From contig NZ_LMER01000001.1 of assembly GCF_001426435.1 (NCBI RefSeq), positions 600,147 through 664,146 of the forward strand: a stretch of 64,000 nucleotides of DNA. Reading direction: 5' to 3'. This document shows positions 10,340-17,558 of the stretch, piece by piece. Position 1 is the first letter of the stretch; each line of letters opens with the position of its first letter. This DNA is from Angustibacter sp. Root456. GTDB taxonomy: Bacteria; Actinomycetota; Actinomycetes; Actinomycetales; Angustibacteraceae. The position numbers were made by a program, and so were the translations under genes. The notes under the pieces were generated by a model. That model worked only from the letters and a program-made list of their open reading frames with translations, searched no databases and was not told the origin of the DNA.

Positions 10340-11002
10340 GTGACCTCCTCCGCGCCCGACCCTCGTGCACTCACCCTCGTCCTCGCCTCGCAGTCCCCTG
10401 CGCGGCTGAAGACGCTGCGTTCCGCTGGCGTCGAGCCGCAGGTGCAGGTCTCGCAGGTCGACGAGGAGGCCGTCGAGGCCGCCGCCCGCGAGACCTACGG
10501 CGAGCTCGACGCCGACCAGGTCGCCCTGCTGCTCGCGCGAGCCAAGGCAGAGGACGTCGCGGCGACGCTCGACGACTGCCTGGTGCTGGGCTGCGACTCC
10601 GTGCTCGAGCTGGCCGGCGAGCAGCACGGCAAGCCGCGCGACGCCGCGGAGGCGACCGCCCGCTGGCAGCGCATGCGCGGCGGCTCCGGCGTCCTGCACA
10701 CCGGCCACTGGCTGATCGACCTGCGCGACCCCGACGACGGCGGCAGCGGCGCCACGCTCGGCGCGGTCGCCTCCACCACCGTCCACTTCGCCGACGTCAC
10801 GGACGAGGAGATCGCCGCCTACGTCGCCACCGGGGAGCCGCTCGGCGTGGCCGGCGCCTTCACCACCGACGGGCTCGGCGGTGCGTTCGTGCGCGGCATC
10901 GAGGGAGACCACCACACCGTGGTCGGCGTGAGCCTGCCGGTGCTGCGCGACCTGCTCGCCGAGTGCGGCGTGCGCTGGACCGACCTGTGGGTCACCGCCT
11001 GA
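10340..11002 (+). CDS. maf: Maf/YhdE-like nucleoside triphosphate pyrophosphatase
   Basis: 220 aa. Maf proteins hydrolyse non-canonical or modified NTPs and are tied to septation control. The N-terminal LVLASQSPARLKTLRSAG is the phosphate-binding signature. QVDEEAV, LGCDSVLEL and GKPRDAAEA follow in family order, and the C-terminal GVAGAFTTDGLGGAFVRGIEG is also conserved. The GTG at 10340 lies 7 nt after -10 TAGGGT (10327-10332), so the mRNA is probably leaderless. Confidence 0.92.
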   Translation: MTSSAPDPRALTLVLASQSPARLKTLRSAGVEPQVQVSQVDEEAVEAAARETYGELDADQVALLLARAKAEDVAATLDDCLVLGCDSVLELAGEQHGKPRDAAEATARWQRMRGGSGVLHTGHWLIDLRDPDDGGSGATLGAVASTTVHFADVTDEEIAAYVATGEPLGVAGAFTTDGLGGAFVRGIEGDHHTVVGVSLPVLRDLLAECGVRWTDLWVTA

Positions 11003-11003
11003 T

Positions 11004-11046
11004 TTGACGCCGCGGGCCGCGTGTTGATTAGGTAAGCCTTACCTTC
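11004..11046 (+). promoter_or_regulatory. efeUOB promoter with DtxR/IdeR-type iron box
   Basis: The site TTAGGTAAGCCTTACCTTC (11028-11046) matches 15 of 19 positions of the DtxR consensus TTAGGTTAGCCTAACCTAA as I know it. Its core AGGTAAG-CCTTACCT is a clear dyad. A -35 TTGACG (11004-11009), an 18-bp spacer and a -10 TTAGGT (11028-11033) put the box over the -10. Fe2+-loaded repressor would therefore block polymerase. Iron-starvation induction of efeUOB is inferred. Confidence 0.8.
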
Positions 11047-11066
11047 TCAACTGGCGGGAGTTCGCT

Positions 11067-11918
11067 GTGCTGCCCACGTTCGTCATCGGCCTGCGCGAAG
11101 GCCTCGAGGCCGCCCTGGTCGTCGGGATCATCGCTGCGTTCCTCGCGCGCCAGGGGCGTCGTGACGCGCTGCGTCAGGTCTGGCTCGGCGTGGGCGCAGC
11201 CGTCGTCCTGTGCCTGGGCGTGGGCTTCGCCCTGCACGCGCTCGAGCGCAGCCTCCCCCAGCAGGCGCAGGAGGGGCTCGAGACGGTCATCGGTCTGCTG
11301 GCGGTCGCGATGGTGACCTGGATGATCGTCTGGATGCGCCGCAACGCCCGTCGCCTCAAGGGCGGCCTCGAGGCGGCGGCCGCCGCCGCACTCGACTCCG
11401 GCTCGGCCCGGGCCCTGGTCGTGATGGCCTTCCTGGCCGTGCTGCGCGAGGGCTTCGAGACCGCCGTCTTCCTGCTCTCGGTGTTCCAGAGCAGCACCAA
11501 CGCCACGGCCGCCTCGGGCGGCGCGCTGCTGGGCATCGCCGTCTCGCTCGCCATCGGTTACGGCATCTACCGCGGCGGGGTGCGCATCAACCTGCAGCGG
11601 TTCTTCACGGCCACCGGCGCAGTGCTCGTCGTCGTCGCGGCCGGTCTGCTCATGACGGCCGCGCACACCGCGCACGAAGCGGGGTGGGTGAACGTCGGCC
11701 AGCAGGCGGTGGCTGACCTGTCCGGAGTCGTCGCACCGGGGACGGCGCAGGCGGCTCTGGTCACCGGCGTCCTCGGGATCCAGCCGCGACCGACACTGAT
11801 CGAGGTGCTCGCCTGGGCCCTCTATCTCGTGCCCATGCTGCTCGTGGTGCTGTGGCGCCCGCGGGCGCCACGGCCCGCGCGCAGCACCGCCACGCCGCGC
11901 GTTCCCGCCGACGCCTGA
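11067..11918 (+). CDS. efeU: Iron uptake permease EfeU (FTR1 family)
   Basis: 283 aa with seven hydrophobic helices. The two REGxE ferric-binding motifs of Ftr1/EfeU are visible: REGLEAA near residue 10 and REGFETA near residue 129. The protein carries iron across the cytoplasmic membrane, working with EfeO and EfeB. Start is GTG at 11067 with a weak GCGGGAG upstream. It is first in a three-gene operon behind the iron box. Confidence 0.94.
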   Translation: MLPTFVIGLREGLEAALVVGIIAAFLARQGRRDALRQVWLGVGAAVVLCLGVGFALHALERSLPQQAQEGLETVIGLLAVAMVTWMIVWMRRNARRLKGGLEAAAAAALDSGSARALVVMAFLAVLREGFETAVFLLSVFQSSTNATAASGGALLGIAVSLAIGYGIYRGGVRINLQRFFTATGAVLVVVAAGLLMTAAHTAHEAGWVNVGQQAVADLSGVVAPGTAQAALVTGVLGIQPRPTLIEVLAWALYLVPMLLVVLWRPRAPRPARSTATPRVPADA

Positions 11919-11949
11919 CCCTCCTTCCGTTGCCCTGAAAGGACTTCCC

Positions 11950-13080
11950 GTGATGTCCCCTGCCCGCGTGCCCGCGCTCGCCGGCGCCCTCGCTGCCTCG
12001 TTGCTGGTCCTCACCGCCTGTGGCGACGACGCCTCGCCCGCTGCCGCCGGTGCCACGACCGTCACGGTCACCGCCACCGACGACGGCTGCACCGCCGAGC
12101 CGGCGTCGTCCGCGGCCGGGCCGGTGACGTTCAAGGTGACGAACCGCGACGCGCGCCGGGTCACCGAGGTCGAGCTGCTGCGCGACGGCAAGATCCTGGG
12201 CGAGAAGGAGAACCTCACACCGGGCCTGTCCGGCACCTTCACGCTGCGCCTGGACGCCGGCGAGTACGTCGTCCTGTGCCCGAACGCCGCCACCGAGCAG
12301 TCGACGTTCACGGTCAGGGGCGCGGCGGGCGGGGCCGCGACGACCACCGCTGCGGCCGGGCTCGACGAGGCGGTGTCGACGTACCGCACCTACCTGCTCT
12401 CGCAGACCGCATCGCTGGTGAAGGCCACGACCGAGTTCACCGCCGCGGTGAAGGCGGGTGACGTCGAGCAGGCCAAGGCGCTCTACGCCCCGACCCGCAG
12501 CTGGTACGAGCGGATCGAGCCGGTGGCCGAGACCTTCGGCGACCTCGACCCGCGGATCGACGCGCGCGTCAACGACGTCGACCCGTCGGACGCGTGGACC
12601 GGCTTCCACCGCATCGAGAAGGCGCTGTGGGCCGACCGCAGCCTGAAGGGCCTGGCGCCGGTCGCCGACCAGCTGCTGGCCGACGTCCGCGAGCTGTCGG
12701 GCGAGATGGACGACGTCGAGCTGAGCGCCGCGCAGATCGCCAACGGCGCCGTCGGCCTGCTCGACGAGGTCGCCAAGAGCAAGATCACCGGCGAGGAGGA
12801 GCGCTACAGCCACACCGACCTGTGGGACTTCGCCGCCAACCTCGCCGGCGCTCGCCAGGCGTTCGACGTCCTCGGGCCAGTGCTGCGCGAGAAGCAGCCG
12901 ACCCTGCTGGAGACAGCCAAGTCGCAGTTCGCTGACGTCGAGGCGTCGCTGGCCCGGTACCGCACTGGCGACGGTTACCGTGACTACTCCGCCGTGACCG
13001 ACGAGCAACGACGCACGATGACCACGCAGGTCAACGCGCTCGCCGAGACGCTCAGCAAGATCGCTCCCCTCGTCGCATGA
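11950..13080 (+). CDS. efeO: Iron uptake lipoprotein EfeO (cupredoxin + M75 domains)
   Basis: 376 aa. The N-terminal signal ends in the lipobox LTAC (Cys24 if the GTG at 11950 is used), so the protein is tethered outside the membrane. A cupredoxin-like domain (about residues 35-125) ends with YVVLCPN. It is followed by an M75/EfeO domain with GFHRIEKALW, the HxxE metal-binding motif. It delivers iron to EfeU. AAAGGA at 11937-11942 fits either the GTG at 11950 or the ATG at 11953. The stop overlaps efeB by 4 bp. Confidence 0.93.
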   Translation: MMSPARVPALAGALAASLLVLTACGDDASPAAAGATTVTVTATDDGCTAEPASSAAGPVTFKVTNRDARRVTEVELLRDGKILGEKENLTPGLSGTFTLRLDAGEYVVLCPNAATEQSTFTVRGAAGGAATTTAAAGLDEAVSTYRTYLLSQTASLVKATTEFTAAVKAGDVEQAKALYAPTRSWYERIEPVAETFGDLDPRIDARVNDVDPSDAWTGFHRIEKALWADRSLKGLAPVADQLLADVRELSGEMDDVELSAAQIANGAVGLLDEVAKSKITGEEERYSHTDLWDFAANLAGARQAFDVLGPVLREKQPTLLETAKSQFADVEASLARYRTGDGYRDYSAVTDEQRRTMTTQVNALAETLSKIAPLVA

Positions 13081-14303
13081 GCGTCAGCCGGAGGGGGTTC
13101 CTGGGCGGCCTCGGTGCGGCCGGCGCCGGCGCAGGGCTGAGCGCCATCGCGGCGACGGCGCACGCCAGCGCACCGCGGGCGCCGCACGTCGCCGACCGCG
13201 TGCCGTTCCACGGCGAGCACCAGGCCGGGATCGCCACGCCGTCGCAGGACCGCCTCGCGTTCGCGGCGTTCGACGTCACCACCGACGACCGCGCCGCGCT
13301 GCGCGACCTGCTCGCCGAGTGGACGGCAGCCGCCGAGGCGATGACCCGAGGCGCGGCGGTGCCTGGCACGTCATCGCTGCCCTCGGCGCCGCCCGCCGAC
13401 ACGGGCGAGGCGATAGGACTTCCGGCGTCCGGGCTCACCGTCACCATCGGTTTCGGGCCGTCGCTGTTCGACGACCGCCTCGGCCTCGCTTCCCGGCGAC
13501 CCGCTGCCCTGCAACCGGTTCCGGCGCTACCCGGCGACGAGCTCGACCCGCGTCGCTGCGGCGGCGACCTGGCGATCCAGGCCTGCGCCAACGACCCTCA
13601 GGTCGCGTTCCACGTCGTCCGCAACCTCGCGCGCATCGGGGCCGGCACCGTGGCCATGCGGTGGTCGCAGCTGGGCTTCGGCCGCACCTCCACCACCAGC
13701 CGCACGCAGTCGACGCCGCGCAACCTCATGGGGTTCAAGGACGGCACGCGCAACATCGTGGGTGAGGACCTCGCCGCCATGCGCCGGCACGTGTGGGCGG
13801 GGGCCGACTCCGGGCAGCCGTGGATGGACGGCGGCACGTACCTCATGGCCCGTCGCATCCGCATGCTCGTGGAGGCGTGGGACCGCGACGTCCTCTCCGA
13901 CCAGGAGGCGGTCTTCGGGCGGCGCAAGCACTCCGGGGCACCGCTCACCGGCGTGGCCGAGTCCGACGACCCCGACTACGCAGCCACCGCGGCGGATGGC
14001 GAGCCGGTGATCCCCGACCAGGCGCACATCCGGCTCGCGAGCCCGGAGAACAACGACGGCCTGCGCATCCTGCGGCGCGGTTTCTCCTACACCGACGGCA
14101 TCGACGACCTCGGCCTGCTCGACGCCGGGTTGTTCTTCATCTCGTTCCAGCGCGATCCCGAGCAGTTCGTGGCGCTGCAGCGCAAGCTCGGGCGGCACGA
14201 CGCCCTCAACGAGTACATCAAGCACACCGGCAGCGGTGTCTGGGCCTGCCCGCGCGGCCTGCCCGACCCCTCACGCACCTGGGCCGACCACCTCTTCGCC
14301 TGA
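13077..14303 (+). CDS. efeB: Deferrochelatase/peroxidase EfeB (Dyp type)
   Basis: 408 aa. The twin-arginine signal SVSRRGFLGGLG sits at the extreme N-terminus, so the enzyme is exported folded with haem. GFKDGTRN is the Dyp-peroxidase GxxDG motif, and the C-terminal half holds the haem-ligand region. EfeB oxidises Fe2+ or releases iron from haem for EfeU/EfeO. The ATG at 13077 overlaps the efeO TGA. It converges with the next gene across only 5 nt, with no terminator-like hairpin visible between them. Confidence 0.94.
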   Translation: MSVSRRGFLGGLGAAGAGAGLSAIAATAHASAPRAPHVADRVPFHGEHQAGIATPSQDRLAFAAFDVTTDDRAALRDLLAEWTAAAEAMTRGAAVPGTSSLPSAPPADTGEAIGLPASGLTVTIGFGPSLFDDRLGLASRRPAALQPVPALPGDELDPRRCGGDLAIQACANDPQVAFHVVRNLARIGAGTVAMRWSQLGFGRTSTTSRTQSTPRNLMGFKDGTRNIVGEDLAAMRRHVWAGADSGQPWMDGGTYLMARRIRMLVEAWDRDVLSDQEAVFGRRKHSGAPLTGVAESDDPDYAATAADGEPVIPDQAHIRLASPENNDGLRILRRGFSYTDGIDDLGLLDAGLFFISFQRDPEQFVALQRKLGRHDALNEYIKHTGSGVWACPRGLPDPSRTWADHLFA

Positions 14304-14308
14304 CGGCC

Positions 14309-15859
14309 CTAGACGGGCGGGACGCCGCGCCGCCGCTGGCTGAACGCGCGGTCTCGGCGCGCGGCGTACCGCAGCCGCATGACCAGCTCGTCGCGCAGGT
14401 CCTCGGGCTCGACGACGCCGTCGAGCACGAGGTCGCTGAGGAGGCGCTCGAGGTCGACGTCCTCCTCGTACTCGCTGCGCCGGTCGGCCACGAACTGCGC
14501 CCGCTCGGCGTCGTCCTCGATGGCCGCGATCTTGTTGGCGTACACCGCGTTCACGGCGGCATCTGGCCCCATCACGGCGATGCGGGCGGTCGGCAGCGCG
14601 ATGCACGCGTCGGGCCCGAAGCCGGGGCCGGCCATGGCGTAGAGGCCGGCGCCGTAGGCCTTGCGGACCACGACGCTCACCTGCGGCACGGTCGCCTCCG
14701 ACACCGCGCTCACCATCTTGGCGCCGTGCCGGATGATGCCGCCGCGCTCGACGTCCGAGCCGATCATGAAGCCGGGCACGTCGGCCAGGTAGACCAGCGG
14801 CACGTTGAACGCGTCGCACCACCAGATGAAGCGCGCGGCCTTGTCGGCGCTGTCGGCGAAGAGCACGCCGCCCTTCACCGCCGAGTTGTTGGCGACGATG
14901 CCGATGGTCTCGCCGTTCATGCGACCGAAACCCGTGACGAGCTCCGCCGCGAACAGCGGCTTGATCTCGAAGAACGACCCGTCGTCGACCAGCCCGTCGA
15001 TGACGTCGTGGACGTCGAACGGCTGGCTCTCGACCTCCGGCACGACCGTGGCGTCGAGCGGCGACTCCGGCGGCTCGGGCGCGTACGACGGTGGGGCGTC
15101 GCGCCAGCTCGACGGCAGGTAGGAGAACAGCAGTCGCGCCTGCTCGATGGCGTCGGTGTCGTCGTCGGCCAGCAGGTCGCCGCAGCCCGAGACGGTGCAG
15201 TGCATGCGCGCACCGCCCATCTCCTCGAGCGTGACCTTCTCGCCCACCACCATCTCGGCCATGCGGGGGCTGCCGAGGTACATGGAGGCGTTGCCCTCCA
15301 CCATGATCACGCAGTCCGTGAACGACGGGATGTACGCACCACCCGCGGCCGACGGGCCGAACAGGCAGCAGATCTGCGGCACCTTGCCGCTGAGCGCCAC
15401 CTGGTTGTGGAAGATGCGACCGGCGCCGCGGCGCCCGGGGAACAGGTCGACCTGGTCGGTGATCCGCGCGCCCGCGGAGTCGACGAACCAGAACACCGGA
15501 AGCTCTTCGCGCAGAGCCGATTCCGTGGCCCGCACGATCTTCTCGACGGTGCGCGCACCCCAAGAGCCGGCCTTCACGGTGGGGTCGTTGGCGACGACGA
15601 TCGCTGGACGTCCGTCCACGAGCCCGCGCCCAGTGACCACGCCGTCCGCCGGCAGCCCGTCGGCCATCGCGTTCGCGTACCGGCCGTCCTCGATGAACGT
15701 CCCCTCGTCGAACAGCAGCGCGATGCGCTCGCGGACGTAGAGCTTGTTCTGGCTCGCGAGCTTGTCAGCGGCCTTGGGGGTGGGCGCGGCCGAGGCCTCG
15801 TGCGCAGCGTGGAGCCGCTCACGCACCTGCTCGACGCGCGGGTCGCTCGCGTACGTCAC
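14309..15859 (-). CDS. Acyl-CoA carboxylase beta subunit, second type
   Basis: 516 aa, a full carboxyltransferase with N- and C-domain oxyanion motifs: FGPSAAGGAYIPSFTD and LADVPGFMIGSDVERGG. It differs clearly from PccB. At the specificity position its motif reads KAYGAGLYAMAG, with Tyr where PccB has Asp426, so another acyl-CoA is likely. Being downstream of an acyl-CoA dehydrogenase suggests an enoyl-type substrate as in methylcrotonyl-CoA carboxylase, but this is inference. Start is GTG at 15859, overlapping the dehydrogenase TGA (GTGA). It would use the shared PccA-type alpha subunit encoded nearby. Confidence 0.88.
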   Translation of the reverse strand: MTYASDPRVEQVRERLHAAHEASAAPTPKAADKLASQNKLYVRERIALLFDEGTFIEDGRYANAMADGLPADGVVTGRGLVDGRPAIVVANDPTVKAGSWGARTVEKIVRATESALREELPVFWFVDSAGARITDQVDLFPGRRGAGRIFHNQVALSGKVPQICCLFGPSAAGGAYIPSFTDCVIMVEGNASMYLGSPRMAEMVVGEKVTLEEMGGARMHCTVSGCGDLLADDDTDAIEQARLLFSYLPSSWRDAPPSYAPEPPESPLDATVVPEVESQPFDVHDVIDGLVDDGSFFEIKPLFAAELVTGFGRMNGETIGIVANNSAVKGGVLFADSADKAARFIWWCDAFNVPLVYLADVPGFMIGSDVERGGIIRHGAKMVSAVSEATVPQVSVVVRKAYGAGLYAMAGPGFGPDACIALPTARIAVMGPDAAVNAVYANKIAAIEDDAERAQFVADRRSEYEEDVDLERLLSDLVLDGVVEPEDLRDELVMRLRYAARRDRAFSQRRRGVPPV

Positions 15860-17046
15860 GACGGCAGACCCAGCCCGCGGGCGATCACCATGCGCTGCAC
15901 CTCGCTCGTCCCCTCTCCGATCTCGAGGATCTTGGCGTCGCGGTAGAACCGCGCCACCGGGTACTCCTCCATGAATCCGTTGCCGCCGAAGATCTGCGTC
16001 GCCACGCGGGTGGCCGACACGGCGGCCTCGGTGGAGTACAGCTTGGCGATCGCTGCCGCCTGCTTCACCTCGGCCACCGAGCGCTTGCCCTCGTGGTGCA
16101 GGTCCTTCAGCCACGCCGCCTTGTAGGTGAGCATGCGCGCCGCCTCGACCGCCACGGCCAGGTCGGCGACCTGGAACGACACACCCTGGTTGACGCCGAT
16201 CGGCTTGCCGAACGCGATCCGCGTCTTCGCGTACTCGGTCGTCGCCTCGAGGCAGGCCTGGGCCAGGCCGACGGCGAGCGCCGAGATGGCGATGCGGCCG
16301 TCGTCCAGGGTCTTGAGGAACTGCTTGAAGCCCTCGCCGCGGCCGCCGAGCAGGTGGTCGGCCGGCACGCGTGCGCCGTCGAAGGTGAGCCCGTGGGTGT
16401 CGCTCGCGTGCCACCCGAGCTTGCGGTAGGCCGGCTCGACGGTGAAACCCGGTGTGCCGGAAGGGACCATGATCGCGGAGATCTCGGCGCGGCCGTCGTC
16501 CAGCGTGCCGGTGCGCGCGGTGACGGTGACGACGCTCGTGATGTCGCTGCCCGAGTTGGTGATGAAGGCCTTCGCGCCGTCGACCACCCACTGCGCATCG
16601 TCGCCCTCGCCCTCGAGGCGCGCCTTGGTGCGGGTCGCACCCGCGTCGGAACCGGCGTCCGGCTCGGTGAGGCCGAATGCCGCGAGCGCACGGCCGGCGA
16701 CGAGGTCGGGCAGCCAGCGCTGCTTCTGCTCGTCGGTGCCGAAGCTGAGGATCGGGTTGATGCCCAGGCCCACCCCGGCCGACAGCGTGATGCCGATCGA
16801 CTGGTCGACGCGGCCGAGCTCCTCGATGGCCACGCAAAGGGAAGTGAAGTCGCCACCCGCGCCGCCGTACTCCTCCGGCACGACCAGCCCGAACAGGCCG
16901 AGCTCGCCAAGCTGCGGCACCAGCTCAACCGGGAAGCGGTGCTCGCGATCCCACTGCTCGACGTGCGGGGCCACCTGCTCCTCGGCGAACTCGCGGACCA
17001 CCGCCCGGAAGTCCTCGTGGTCCTTGCTGAGTTCGAACGCGGTCAC
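15856..17046 (-). CDS. Acyl-CoA dehydrogenase
   Basis: 396 aa, typical length. It makes alpha,beta-enoyl-CoA using FAD and passes electrons to ETF. FGLTEPDAGSDAGATRTKA and the C-terminal FGGNGFMEEYPVARFYRDAK are family signatures. The catalytic Glu is present at the short/medium-chain position (EIGEGTSEVQR), where isovaleryl-CoA dehydrogenases have a small residue. I therefore do not call it isovaleryl-CoA dehydrogenase. The GTG at 17046 is chosen for its strong upstream AAGGAGG on the minus strand. It is divergent from the MerR gene, across a shared palindromic operator. Confidence 0.92.
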   Translation of the reverse strand: MTAFELSKDHEDFRAVVREFAEEQVAPHVEQWDREHRFPVELVPQLGELGLFGLVVPEEYGGAGGDFTSLCVAIEELGRVDQSIGITLSAGVGLGINPILSFGTDEQKQRWLPDLVAGRALAAFGLTEPDAGSDAGATRTKARLEGEGDDAQWVVDGAKAFITNSGSDITSVVTVTARTGTLDDGRAEISAIMVPSGTPGFTVEPAYRKLGWHASDTHGLTFDGARVPADHLLGGRGEGFKQFLKTLDDGRIAISALAVGLAQACLEATTEYAKTRIAFGKPIGVNQGVSFQVADLAVAVEAARMLTYKAAWLKDLHHEGKRSVAEVKQAAAIAKLYSTEAAVSATRVATQIFGGNGFMEEYPVARFYRDAKILEIGEGTSEVQRMVIARGLGLPS

Positions 17047-17056
17047 AGTGGTCCTC

Positions 17057-17100
17057 CTTGACGTTGACGTCAACGTAAAGCAGGATGCCGGGCGTGGCAA
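17057..17100. promoter_or_regulatory. Palindromic operator inside two divergent promoters
   Basis: Positions 17057-17080 form a 24-bp palindrome with one mismatched pair; the core ACGTTGACGTCAACGT (17061-17076) is perfect. Plus strand: -35 TTGACG (17058-17063), 17-bp spacer, -10 CAGGAT (17081-17086), then the merR GTG 7 nt later. Minus strand: -35 TTGCCA (17095-17100), 17-bp spacer, -10 TACGTT (17072-17077). A dimer bound to the palindrome would therefore cover the merR -35 and the dehydrogenase -10. It resembles the LiuR-type CTTTACGTTnACG half-site I recall for MerR regulators of branched-chain amino acid catabolism. Confidence 0.78.
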
Positions 17101-17531
17101 GCGGCACGTGGACGATCGCGCAGATCGCCGAGGAGCTCGGCATCACGCACCGCACCGTGCGCTACTACGAGGACCTCGGCCTCATCTCGCCCGAGCGGCG
17201 CGGCACCGTGCGGGTGTTCCACCCGCGCGACCGCATCCGCCTGCAGCTCGTGCTGCGGGGCAAGCGCCTCGGCTTCCCGCTCGAGGAGATCCGCACGATC
17301 GTCGACATGTACGACGAGCAGCCGGGCGAGGCCGGCCAGCTGCGGTACCTGCTTGGCCAGATCGACGACCGGCGGGCCGAGCTGGAGCAACGCAAGCGCG
17401 ACGTCGAGGCGGCCCTGACCGAGCTCGACGACCTCGAGCGGCGCTGCCACGACGACCTGACGGCGCTGGCCGAGGGTGGCCCTGGTGCACCGACCGATGC
17501 AGGGACAGATGACGACACTGACGTTCGCTAG
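17094..17531 (+). CDS. MerR-family regulator (LiuR-like) of the acyl-CoA genes
   Basis: 145 aa. The winged helix-turn-helix is WTIAQIAEELGITHRTVRYYEDLGLISPER, followed by a long coiled-coil (about residues 80-120) and an acidic tail. No C-terminal cysteine pattern for metals is seen, as in LiuR-type fatty-acyl regulators. The GTG at 17094 is taken because it is 7 nt from -10 CAGGAT; an ATG at 17085 would overlap the -10. It sits between the dehydrogenase/carboxylase operon and pccA, so all three units are candidate targets. The ligand is probably an acyl-CoA (inference). Confidence 0.85.
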   Translation: MASGTWTIAQIAEELGITHRTVRYYEDLGLISPERRGTVRVFHPRDRIRLQLVLRGKRLGFPLEEIRTIVDMYDEQPGEAGQLRYLLGQIDDRRAELEQRKRDVEAALTELDDLERRCHDDLTALAEGGPGAPTDAGTDDDTDVR

Positions 17532-17558
17532 GCTCACGCCGGGCCGGAGGGAGCTGGG

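Noticed and set aside
8837-10915. 692-codon open frame on the minus strand
   Set aside because: It runs antisense through the symporter and maf, both certain genes, and its product is low-complexity.
15856-17046. Calling the dehydrogenase isovaleryl-CoA dehydrogenase because of the MerR/carboxylase context
   Set aside because: The catalytic Glu is at the short/medium-chain position (EIGEGTSEVQR), unlike isovaleryl-CoA dehydrogenase.
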